A DNA stretch of 6,839 bases from Deltaproteobacteria bacterium. Its GTDB lineage: Bacteria; Myxococcota; UBA727; JABDBI01. This document shows positions 1-5,940 of this stretch, piece after piece. Location of the stretch: the NCBI GenBank assembly GCA_016764955.1, contig JAESQZ010000059.1:1-6839 (forward strand), written 5' to 3'. How positions within the stretch are numbered: position 1 is the stretch's first letter; every line of letters begins with the position of its first letter. Position numbers and translations under genes: made by a program. A model generated the notes under the pieces. It did not search any database. It had not been told where the DNA came from and saw only the letters and a list, made by a program, of their open reading frames with translations.

Positions 1-606
1 ATGTTGATTTACCCGGTGCATCAAGTGGCCGATATTTTGTTTTGTAAAGCCAATTTGGTGCCAGTTGGCAAAGACCAGCTGCCCCATTTGGAGTTATCCC
101 GTAAAATTGCACGCCGTTTTAATGAAAAGTATGGCCCAGTATTTCCTGAACCAGATGCTTTATTAGCAGAAGTACCCATGATTTTAGGACTTGATGGCTC
201 TCAAAAAATGAGCAAGAGCCGCAATAATGCGATCTTTTTGAAGTCTACAGCAGATGAAACAGCCAAGCTTATTAAGTCTGCTAAGACAGATAGTGAGCGT
301 CAGATTAGCTACGATCCTGATAATCGGCCAGAAGTTGCGAATTTATTAAGGCTTATTTCTTTGTGCACCAAAGAATCACCAGAAGCTATTGCTGAGCAAA
401 TTGGGGCTCAGGGCTCAGGGAAGCTAAAATCTTTACTAACTGAGAGTCTTAACGCTTATTTAGCGCCTATTAGAAAGAAACGTTTGGAGCTGTCTCAAGA
501 TAAATTATTGCTTCCAAAAGTGCTCCAAGAAGGCAATGAAAAGGCTCGTGAAATGGCTAGCAAAACGCTTGATGAAGTGCGCAAAGCCATGAAAATGGTT
601 TATTAG
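1..606 (+). CDS. trpS: Tryptophanyl-tRNA synthetase, C-terminal part (5' end outside window)
   Basis: Cytoplasmic class I aminoacyl-tRNA synthetase that charges tRNA-Trp with tryptophan using ATP. The 201 visible residues include the TrpRS segment at residues 11-41 (ADIL, then VPVGKDQ, HLELSR, IARRFN) and the class I KMSKS loop at residues 69-73, which stabilises the ATP transition state. The remainder is the helical C-terminal domain that contacts the tRNA anticodon. Bacterial TrpRS is usually about 330-350 residues and carries its HIGH-type ATP motif near the N-terminus. That part is missing here, so the ATG at position 1 is an internal methionine and the gene continues upstream. The stop is TAG at 604-606. 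A palindromic repeat begins five bases after it, and no U-tract terminator is visible. Identification is firm; only the true start is unseen. Confidence 0.95.
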   Translation: MLIYPVHQVADILFCKANLVPVGKDQLPHLELSRKIARRFNEKYGPVFPEPDALLAEVPMILGLDGSQKMSKSRNNAIFLKSTADETAKLIKSAKTDSERQISYDPDNRPEVANLLRLISLCTKESPEAIAEQIGAQGSGKLKSLLTESLNAYLAPIRKKRLELSQDKLLLPKVLQEGNEKAREMASKTLDEVRKAMKMVY

Positions 607-610
607 CCTG

Positions 611-711
611 CTGTCACCCCGGGCTTGACCCGGGGTCCAGTGATATACTTGACGTTTTTTGTGAAATTGCTTTGTTTAATGCTGGATCCCGGGTCAAGCC
701 CGGGATGACAG
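611..711. repeat. Palindromic intergenic repeat, 30-bp arms
   Basis: Inverted repeat with arms at 611-640 and 682-711, matching at 28 of 30 positions, around a 41-bp AT-rich centre (641-681). Each arm also contains its own hairpin with an 8-bp stem: ACCCCGGG / CCCGGGGT in the left arm (loop 624-628) and ATCCCGGG / CCCGGGAT in the right arm (loop 694-698). Bases 682-710 are identical to 2373-2401 in the second palindrome of this window, so this is a dispersed family. Similar TGTCATCCC...GGGATCCAG units are known to me from Rickettsiales and other alphaproteobacteria; that resemblance is from memory. It could act as a transcript 3'-end stabiliser or attenuator between trpS and the translocase gene, but no U-run follows it, so it is not a standard intrinsic terminator. 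Confidence 0.9.
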
Positions 712-723
712 ACAGAAAGCCTC

Positions 724-752
724 TTGAAATAAAATAAAATTTAGCCTAATAA
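724..752 (+). promoter_or_regulatory. Possible sigma70-type promoter for the nucleotide translocase gene
   Basis: TTGAAA at 724-729 (-35 like, 5 of 6 to TTGACA) is followed after 17 bp by TAATAA at 747-752 (-10 like, 3 of 6). Transcription would start near 759 and give a leader of about 30 nt that includes the Shine-Dalgarno-like AGGGAG at 780-785. The region is very AT-rich, so chance matches are likely. TATAAA at 770-775 is an alternative -10, but it has no good -35 and would leave a very short leader. Confidence 0.25.
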
Positions 753-789
753 AAGCAGCATTGAATTTGTATAAATTTTAGGGAGTAAG

Positions 790-2262
790 ATGTTAGCTAA
801 GATAAAAGCGTTTCTTTGGCCAATTCATTCAGATGAAAATAAAAAATTCATCCCGATGATGTTTATGATTGCCTTCATCATTTTCAACTATACGATTTTG
901 AGGAATATGAAGGATGCCTTGATTGTGACCGAGGCAGGTTCGGAAACAATTACGTTCTTGAAATTTTGGGTCGTGGTTCCATCGGCATTCATTTTCTTTT
1001 TTGTCTACGCGAAGCTCAGCAATATTTTTTCAAAACAAGCCATGTTTAATGGCATTGTCGGCTTCTTTTTGATTTTCTTTGCTTTGTTTGCCCTGGTTTT
1101 GTACCCGAGCAGACATTGGCTACACCCCATTGAAAGCGCTGATTGGCTCGCCAGTGTTTTACCTCAGGGCCTTCAAGGCTTAGTCGCGATTTATAGGCTC
1201 TGGACCTACTCCCTTTTTTATACGTTGTCTGAGCTATGGGGCAGTGCTTGTTTGAGCTTCTTGTTCTGGAATTTCGCGAATGACGTGACCAAAGTTTCGG
1301 AAGCTAAGCGTTTTTATGCTCACTTTTATTTGTTGGGTAACATTGCAAATACGCTTGCTGGCTATTTGACAACCTATTTTTCCAAGCTTGGAAAGACGGC
1401 TGTTCCAGGTGTTGATCCTTGGCAGGTGTCGCTGAACTACTTGCTAGGTACTGTGGTGGTTGCAGGCTTGATTGTCATGGTCATGTACGCCTATTTAAAT
1501 CGATTTGTATTTGCTGATCCAGCTCAGCTTAAAGGCGCTGATGAGCCAGTGAAGAATAAGTCAAAACCCAAAATGAATGTGGGTGACAGTCTTAAATTTT
1601 TACTTCACTCTAAGTATCTTGGCTTGATTGCTGTACTGGTGATTGCCTATGGTATTTCGATTAACTTAATAGAGGTTTCTTGGAAGAACCAAATGGGGCT
1701 TCAGTTCCCTGATAAGAATGACTACAATGCCTTTATGGGCTTGATGACCATGACCACCGGCATTGGTACCGTGATCATGATTTTGATTGGAAGCTCGGTT
1801 ATTCGAAAGTTTGGTTGGAAGAAGGGCGCTTTGGCTACGCCAATCATGTTGGGCGCTACGGGTCTTGTTTTTTTCGCCTGTATTATTTGGCCAGATTCAT
1901 TTGGCCCTGTTGCCATGTTTTTGAACATGACGCCTTTGATGTTGGCAGTTTGGGTGGGCTTTGCGCAGAATGTGTTGAGCAAGAGCACCAAATATGCGCT
2001 TTTTGATCCGACTAAAGAGATGACTTATATTCCGTTGGATCCTGAGTCAAAATCTAAGGGCAAGGCAGCAGTTGACGTTGTAGGAGCACGTTTGGGTAAA
2101 TCCGGTGGTGCTTTGTTGCAACAGTTCATGATCGCCTTTATTGGCCCGATTATGGTTCTTGCGCCATACTCAGCAGCAATAACAGTCGTTGTTATTGTGG
2201 TTTGGATGATGGCTGTTCATGCGTTAAATAAACGCTTCACGGCTATTAGTGGCGAGAAGTGA
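790..2262 (+). CDS. tlc: Tlc/NTT-family nucleotide (ATP/ADP) translocase
   Basis: Inner-membrane carrier of the bacterial/plastid nucleotide transporter family. The best-known members exchange host ATP for bacterial ADP; paralogues import other nucleotides or NAD. The 490-residue length and about 12 hydrophobic segments are typical. Family hallmarks in order are WPI..ENKKF (10-20), RNMKDALIVT (38-47), FLKFWV (56-61), SELWG (147-151), LFWNFAN (158-164), EAKRFY (171-176), YGISINLIEVSWK (287-299), QNVLSKSTKYALFDPTKEM (393-411), YIPLD (413-417) and GKAAVDVVGARLGKSGG (424-440). K41, E148, E295 and K425 fall where charged residues important for transport occur in plant NTT1 and rickettsial Tlc; this alignment is from memory. 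The motif order resembles Rickettsia Tlc1. AGGGAG lies 4 nt before the ATG. Palindromic repeats flank the gene on both sides, so it probably forms its own unit. It looks full length and intact. The exact substrate cannot be read from sequence. Confidence 0.95.
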   Translation: MLAKIKAFLWPIHSDENKKFIPMMFMIAFIIFNYTILRNMKDALIVTEAGSETITFLKFWVVVPSAFIFFFVYAKLSNIFSKQAMFNGIVGFFLIFFALFALVLYPSRHWLHPIESADWLASVLPQGLQGLVAIYRLWTYSLFYTLSELWGSACLSFLFWNFANDVTKVSEAKRFYAHFYLLGNIANTLAGYLTTYFSKLGKTAVPGVDPWQVSLNYLLGTVVVAGLIVMVMYAYLNRFVFADPAQLKGADEPVKNKSKPKMNVGDSLKFLLHSKYLGLIAVLVIAYGISINLIEVSWKNQMGLQFPDKNDYNAFMGLMTMTTGIGTVIMILIGSSVIRKFGWKKGALATPIMLGATGLVFFACIIWPDSFGPVAMFLNMTPLMLAVWVGFAQNVLSKSTKYALFDPTKEMTYIPLDPESKSKGKAAVDVVGARLGKSGGALLQQFMIAFIGPIMVLAPYSAAITVVVIVVWMMAVHALNKRFTAISGEK

Positions 2263-2287
2263 CGCGTTAATGTCACCCCGTCCCCGT

Positions 2288-2427
2288 CTGTCATCCCGGG
2301 CTTGAGGCTACTGTGTCATCCCGCACTTGATGCGGGATCCAGTCAATTTCCAAAACGATCGCATTAATTTTACTGGATCCCGGGTCAAGCCCGGGATGAC
2401 ACAGTAGCCTCAAGTGCGGGATGACAG
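2288..2427. repeat. Nested composite palindrome, 56-bp arms with swapped subtypes
   Basis: Inverted repeat with arms at 2288-2343 and 2372-2427, matching at 50 of 56 positions, around a 28-bp centre (2344-2371). All six differences fall in three dinucleotides (arm positions 12-13, 37-38 and 44-45). Each arm holds a truncated outer half-unit, a shared linker (GGCTACTG) and a complete inner unit able to fold alone: stem ATCCCGCA / TGCGGGAT at 2318-2338 in the left arm, and ATCCCGGG / CCCGGGAT at 2377-2397 in the right arm. The outer left half-unit is of the GGGC type and the outer right of the GCAC type, the reverse of the inner ones. A further fragment, TGTCACCCCG at 2271-2280, matches the head of the left arm of the 611-711 element. 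The element lies 25 bp after the translocase stop and may end or stabilise that transcript. No U-tract follows. Confidence 0.9.
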
Positions 2428-2445
2428 TGCTCGGTTTTCATTTAT

Positions 2446-2475
2446 TTGCCAAAGTCTCACGACTTGTTCTATTAA
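2446..2475 (+). promoter_or_regulatory. Possible promoter giving a near-leaderless hydroxylase transcript
   Basis: TTGCCA at 2446-2451 (5 of 6 to TTGACA) is followed after 18 bp by TATTAA at 2470-2475 (4 of 6 to TATAAT). The expected start point, six to seven bases on, coincides with the ATG at 2482. This would explain why no Shine-Dalgarno sequence is visible before that ATG. The match is modest and the region AT-rich. Confidence 0.3.
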
Positions 2476-2481
2476 GCAATT

Positions 2482-3060
2482 ATGAAAGCAAGTTGTGAGT
2501 TCCCTCGAGTATTCGAGAATCGTATTTTGGAAATTACCACGCGTTCACCTTGGTGGATGGTGCCTCTTTTGTGGTTACCGACCAGTGCAGCGCTTATTTA
2601 TATGGGCCCAAAAGGATGGGCATTGGCTTTGATTCCAGTTGGCATGTTTGCCTGGACGTTAACAGAGTATGCTTTGCATCGCTTCTTGTTTCACTACGAA
2701 TTCACAAGTGAAGCAGGAAAACTATTTCACAAAATGGTCCATGGTGCACATCACATTCTACCCAATGATCCCTATCGTGCGGGAACCCCATTAGGGTTAA
2801 GTATTCCGTTCGCATTTTCCTTCGCACTGATTTTCTACTGGTTATTAGGTCCAGAGTGGTTTTTCCCATTCTATGCGGGGGTTTTGTTGGGTTATGTCGT
2901 ATACGAGCGGGTGCATTATGCAGCACACCATATTAAGTCCAAGCGCCCTTGGTTTATGAAACTCAAAAGGCATCATTTATTACATCATCATAGTAAAGCG
3001 GCTGCAGGAACCAAGTTTGGGGTGACGAATATGTTTTGGGATCGGGTATTTGGGACTTAG
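2482..3060 (+). CDS. Fatty acid hydroxylase / sterol desaturase superfamily membrane protein
   Basis: Predicted di-iron integral membrane enzyme that hydroxylates or desaturates a lipid using O2. In 192 residues it shows the histidine clusters that bind the two irons: EYALHRFLFH (62-71), HKMVHGAHH (83-91), HYAAHH (145-150) and RHHLLHHH (163-170). Hydrophobic segments lie at about 27-43, 46-65, 105-123 and 127-142, which places the histidines on the cytoplasmic face. The C-terminal GTKFGVTNMFWDRVFGT (176-192) is characteristic of the FA2H/Scs7-like branch, whose eukaryotic members 2-hydroxylate sphingolipid acyl chains. The protein lacks the N-terminal cytochrome b5 domain of the eukaryotic enzymes, as usual in bacteria. 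The in-frame ATG at 2482 has no Shine-Dalgarno sequence. The gene ends in TAG, overlapping by 4 bp the stop of the convergent reductase gene. Superfamily is confident; whether the substrate is a fatty acid, sphingolipid or carotenoid is not known. Confidence 0.9.
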   Translation: MKASCEFPRVFENRILEITTRSPWWMVPLLWLPTSAALIYMGPKGWALALIPVGMFAWTLTEYALHRFLFHYEFTSEAGKLFHKMVHGAHHILPNDPYRAGTPLGLSIPFAFSFALIFYWLLGPEWFFPFYAGVLLGYVVYERVHYAAHHIKSKRPWFMKLKRHHLLHHHSKAAAGTKFGVTNMFWDRVFGT

Positions 3061-5060
3061 GCCAATTTCTCCGCCACAATCTCAGCCACGTCTTTCACAA
3101 CCACGTTGTCTTCGGCATCACGATCTTTGACACCGTCACTCATCATGGTCATGCAGAAAGGGCAGCCGGTGGCAATGGTTGTGGCGCCGGTTTCTAAAGC
3201 CTGATCAGTACGTTCTAGGTTAATTCGCTTACCGATGGTCTCTTCCATAAACATACGGCCACCGCCTGCGCCGCAGCAAAAGCTCTTTTGCTTGTTAAAA
3301 CTCATTTCGACTGGTTTGGCACCAATGGCGATGAGCGCTTCTCTGGGAGCGTCATATTGGTTGTTATAGCGGCCCAAATAGCATGGATCATGAAAAGTGA
3401 TTGTCTCTTCGATCTGTTTTTTAGAGTCTAATGGAATGCGCTTGTCTTTCAAAAGCTCGGCGATTAATTCGGTGTGATGTTGAACTGAAAAGTTAGCCCC
3501 AAAATCTTTGTACTCGTTTTTGAGCTGGTTAAAACAATGCGGGCAAGTCGCAAATATCTTTTTGAACTTCTTGCGTTTAAGCATCTCGACATTTTCGCGC
3601 GCAAGCATGTCATAGACATATTCGTTGCCCATACGGCGAGCTGGATCACCCGTGCACTTTTCTTCACAACCCAAAATAGCAAAATCGACATTGGCTGCTT
3701 TTAAGATTCGCACTAAAGCTTGTTGAATTTTTTTCGAGCGATCGTCTGTTGCGCCGGCACAGCCGACCCAAAATAAATATTCGACTTCACGATCACCTTG
3801 GTCGGCCAAGAGTGGCACGTCGAGCTGAGCCGCCCAATCTTCGCGTTTGTCTTGGCCAACGCCCCAGGGGTTTTTTTGGACTTCCATGCCTTTGAAAGCA
3901 GCGTTAAGCTCTTTGGGGTAATCCTTGGCTTCCATTAAAACTAAGTTACGCCTGATTTCCATCAAACTAGTGGGCACAGAATCAATAAATACCGGGCAAA
4001 CTTCTACGCAAGCTGCACAAGTGGTGCAGGCCCAGGTTTCATCTAGGTGTACAGTACCTTCGATTTCGTAAGCACCTGGCTCACGGCCAATCAAATCAAG
4101 CTTTTTGGCACCCCTAATATTCATTTTGATATCATGCAAAACTTTCATAGGCTTAAGTGGCTTGTCAGTTAAGGTTGCTGGGCAAACGGCATCGCAACGG
4201 CCACATTCTGTACAAGCAAAAGTATCTAAAATAGACTTCCAAGAAAGCCCTTTGACTTTGCTAACGCCAAACTGCTCTGAGTTCTCAAAATCGATAATAG
4301 CCGGCTTGGCAACAGCGCCATGGTGCCTAAAATAGATATTGGGCCCGGCAGCCAGCAAGTGCAAGTGTTTTGATCTGGGAATATAAATCGCGAATGCTAA
4401 GAAGATGCCCAAATGCATCCAGTAAGCGACCGGATTAATAGGTCCCCCAATTAGCATCCCAATGGCTGAGCTAAAGGGCAAATACCAGTGCCAGCCGTAA
4501 GCAAGCTCCCCTGTCTCCATGCGCAAATAAGTTTCGCTGCCGATGAATAGGAAGAAACTCACATAGAGCGCTCCAATGAGCCACAAGATAGTCTCAGCAT
4601 CGGCTGAGCGCGGCATGAGGCGTTTGGTCATGCCAGTCATGCGGCGATATAGCGCGACGGCTACAATAATAACCACACCCATTGCCATGAAATCTTGGCT
4701 AAATTCGTAAACATGAGTCAGCCATTCTGGGAGTAGATTACGATATAAAAATGCCTGCTTACCATAACTTTCTCGAAATCGCGTTAAGCCATAAAGCACG
4801 AGTTCCAGGTGGCCGACGCCTAAGATCAAAAAGCCATACAAGTACCAAAAGTGCATGAAGCCGTATTTGCGATCTTCGAGAGTCTTTTTGTGGCCAAAGA
4901 CATTGACCAATATGGCCTGGATTCGTTGTTTGAGTGTGCTTTTGATCTCTTCAGGCTGCCCAGAGCGAACCATGCTGATAATCCGCCACAGGGCCGTAAA
5001 AGTGAAGTAGAAGGCGATAACAACGCAAACAGCAACAGCAATAGAGAACGCAACTGGCAT
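3057..5060 (-). CDS. Membrane-bound iron-sulfur reductase of the FadF / ETF:quinone oxidoreductase (EMO) type
   Basis: Likely moves electrons from electron-transfer flavoprotein (fed by acyl-CoA dehydrogenases) to the quinone pool, as proposed for FadF/EMO proteins; the role here is inferred. Residues are numbered from the upstream GTG at 5126, giving 689 residues; from the preferred ATG at 5060 (residue 23) it has 667. A NarI-like domain of about six membrane segments fills 24-250, with candidate haem-b histidines H92, H106, H138, H213 and H238, ending in SKHLHLLAAGPN (252-263). Two 4Fe-4S motifs follow: C305, C308, C311, C315 and C367, C370, C373, C377. Two CCG (HdrB-like) domains then carry C456, C487, C491, C528, C531 and C582, C617, C618, C655, C658. 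All cluster cysteines are present. The ATG was chosen because the GTG directly abuts the terminator of the upstream gene, and the first 22 codons are a low-complexity, repeat-like stretch. Neither start has a good Shine-Dalgarno sequence. A glycolate oxidase or Hdr-type role is a less likely alternative. Confidence 0.88.
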   Translation of the reverse strand: MPVAFSIAVAVCVVIAFYFTFTALWRIISMVRSGQPEEIKSTLKQRIQAILVNVFGHKKTLEDRKYGFMHFWYLYGFLILGVGHLELVLYGLTRFRESYGKQAFLYRNLLPEWLTHVYEFSQDFMAMGVVIIVAVALYRRMTGMTKRLMPRSADAETILWLIGALYVSFFLFIGSETYLRMETGELAYGWHWYLPFSSAIGMLIGGPINPVAYWMHLGIFLAFAIYIPRSKHLHLLAAGPNIYFRHHGAVAKPAIIDFENSEQFGVSKVKGLSWKSILDTFACTECGRCDAVCPATLTDKPLKPMKVLHDIKMNIRGAKKLDLIGREPGAYEIEGTVHLDETWACTTCAACVEVCPVFIDSVPTSLMEIRRNLVLMEAKDYPKELNAAFKGMEVQKNPWGVGQDKREDWAAQLDVPLLADQGDREVEYLFWVGCAGATDDRSKKIQQALVRILKAANVDFAILGCEEKCTGDPARRMGNEYVYDMLARENVEMLKRKKFKKIFATCPHCFNQLKNEYKDFGANFSVQHHTELIAELLKDKRIPLDSKKQIEETITFHDPCYLGRYNNQYDAPREALIAIGAKPVEMSFNKQKSFCCGAGGGRMFMEETIGKRINLERTDQALETGATTIATGCPFCMTMMSDGVKDRDAEDNVVVKDVAEIVAEKLA

Positions 5061-5067
5061 GGATGTG

Positions 5068-5097
5068 CTTTGCCACGATGTGGATTTTTTGGCAAAG
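5068..5097 (-). repeat. Short inverted repeat in the leader of the iron-sulfur reductase gene
   Basis: CTTTGCCA at 5068-5075 and TGGCAAAG at 5090-5097 form a perfect 8-bp inverted repeat with a 14-nt spacer; a smaller CCAC-GAT-GTGG hairpin at 5073-5083 is an alternative fold. If translation starts at the ATG at 5060, the stem ends 7 nt before it and could affect ribosome access. If the GTG at 5126 is the start, the repeat is coding. No function is known. Confidence 0.45.
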
Positions 5098-5126
5098 GGG
5101 TTAGGGGTGAGGGAAACAGCGCCCAC

Positions 5127-5154
5127 AAAAAAACCCGAGGCTCACACCCCGGGT
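5127..5154 (-). terminator. Intrinsic terminator of the outer-membrane protein gene
   Basis: Read on the minus strand, an 8-bp stem (ACCCGGGG / CCTCGGGT, one G-U pair) with a 6-nt loop (TGTGAG) is followed at once by seven T residues. It begins 28 bp after the TAA stop of the barrel-protein gene. It should stop most read-through into the iron-sulfur reductase gene, which would then need its own promoter within or just after the hairpin. Confidence 0.85.
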
Positions 5155-5182
5155 CTCCATATTAGCTTGTTAGCTTAAGCGA

Positions 5183-5824
5183 TTACCAGTTGTAACCAAC
5201 CATCATACCAGCAGTAGCACCGCCCAGCACGTCGCTTGCCAAGAAGCCTGCGCCTTCAGGGATATTACCTTGTCTCCCTGCGTTTGGTGCAGAACGGCCT
5301 CCATTGCCGTGCTTGTTCTGGTCAGCGTTGAAGGTTACCACGAGATCTTCCCAACCAACGTGAGCATCCATCCAGAAACCTTTCCAGATGTTCCAAGCAT
5401 AACCGAAGCGGAAGCCATAATTTAGACCGCCGGTAGTATCTTGATTAGAGGAAACAGCAGAGTCAAGCTTACCAATGAAGAAGCCCAGCAATGGTGCTAC
5501 GTAAAATCCTTGGTAGGTTGACTTACCAGTGATGTAGTATTTCACACCGACTCTCCCGTTGAAATAGCCGCCTTGGAAAAAGCTATTGTTCATAATGCTT
5601 TTCTCGATACCAAAGGATATTGGTAGATAGATTGACATACGATCGTTGAAGCTGCCTTCCAAAGCAAAATGGAAGTTACCGCCAACCCAGCTGACTGGAT
5701 CGACTGATATAGCGTAACGATGGGATTTGCTCCAAGTGCGATCATGCTCGATGCTATGATCGGCAAATGAGACGGTTGAAAACAAAAGTGTGATGAGTGA
5801 TAGTGCAAGATAATTTCGTTTCAT
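5183..5824 (-). CDS. Secreted outer-membrane beta-barrel protein, unassigned family
   Basis: A 213-residue exported protein that I cannot place in a named family. Residues 1-21 form a Sec signal peptide: MKRN, a hydrophobic core of about 12 residues, then a probable cleavage after SFA, before DHS. The mature part has alternating hydrophobic and polar stretches rich in glycine and aromatics (FHFALEGSF, MSIYLPISFGI, GRVGVKYYITG, GFYVAPLLGFFIG, LNYGFRFGYAW, WMDAHVGWED, ATAGMMVGYNW). It ends in tryptophan, as outer-membrane barrels often do so that BamA can recognise them. A small 8-10 strand barrel is likely, with a Gly/Asn-rich loop near residues 165-190. The frame stays open upstream to 5881, but the ATG at 5824 was chosen because it begins the signal peptide and has AGGAAAGG 9 nt before it. 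A strong terminator follows, so it is probably a single-gene unit. Porin, adhesin and structural roles are all open. Confidence 0.85.
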   Translation of the reverse strand: MKRNYLALSLITLLFSTVSFADHSIEHDRTWSKSHRYAISVDPVSWVGGNFHFALEGSFNDRMSIYLPISFGIEKSIMNNSFFQGGYFNGRVGVKYYITGKSTYQGFYVAPLLGFFIGKLDSAVSSNQDTTGGLNYGFRFGYAWNIWKGFWMDAHVGWEDLVVTFNADQNKHGNGGRSAPNAGRQGNIPEGAGFLASDVLGGATAGMMVGYNW

Positions 5825-5833
5825 GTTGTTTTT

Positions 5834-5841
5834 CCTTTCCT
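5834..5841 (-). promoter_or_regulatory. Ribosome binding site fixing the start of the outer-membrane protein gene
   Basis: AGGAAAGG on the minus strand ends 9 nt before the ATG at 5824-5822. It favours this start over the upstream in-frame methionines, the farthest at 5881, which would put 19 extra residues in front of the signal peptide. Confidence 0.75.
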
Positions 5842-5940
5842 GGTGCATAAAAGCGTAGAACAGACTTTTTGACGAATTCAACTCAAAGGCTATTTTGAAA
5901 TAACTTTTCTATTTGAGATGTTAAGTTCTAGGGTATTTAT

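Noticed and set aside
1..3. ATG at position 1 as the start of trpS
   Set aside because: The protein would lack the N-terminal ATP-binding half of TrpRS while the rest is well conserved, so this is an internal methionine at the window edge.
1722..1991. Minus-strand open frame inside the translocase gene
   Set aside because: It is antisense to conserved NTT motifs, has no ribosome binding site and resembles no protein I know.
611..2427. CRISPR-like repeats
   Set aside because: The repeated units are inverted pairs at two separate sites, without regular spacers or neighbouring cas genes.
4851..5165. Plus-strand open frame of about 100 codons opposite the reductase 5' end
   Set aside because: It lies antisense to a well-supported gene, crosses the terminator and repeat-like DNA, and its translation shows no recognisable domain.
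5825..5881. Longer form of the outer-membrane protein starting at 5881
   Set aside because: It would put 19 extra residues before a normal signal peptide, and the ATG at 5824 has its own good ribosome binding site.
5852..5881. Promoter for the outer-membrane protein gene (TTGAAT, 18 bp, TACGCT on the minus strand)
   Set aside because: The -10 matches at only three of six positions, and similar matches occur elsewhere in this AT-rich region.
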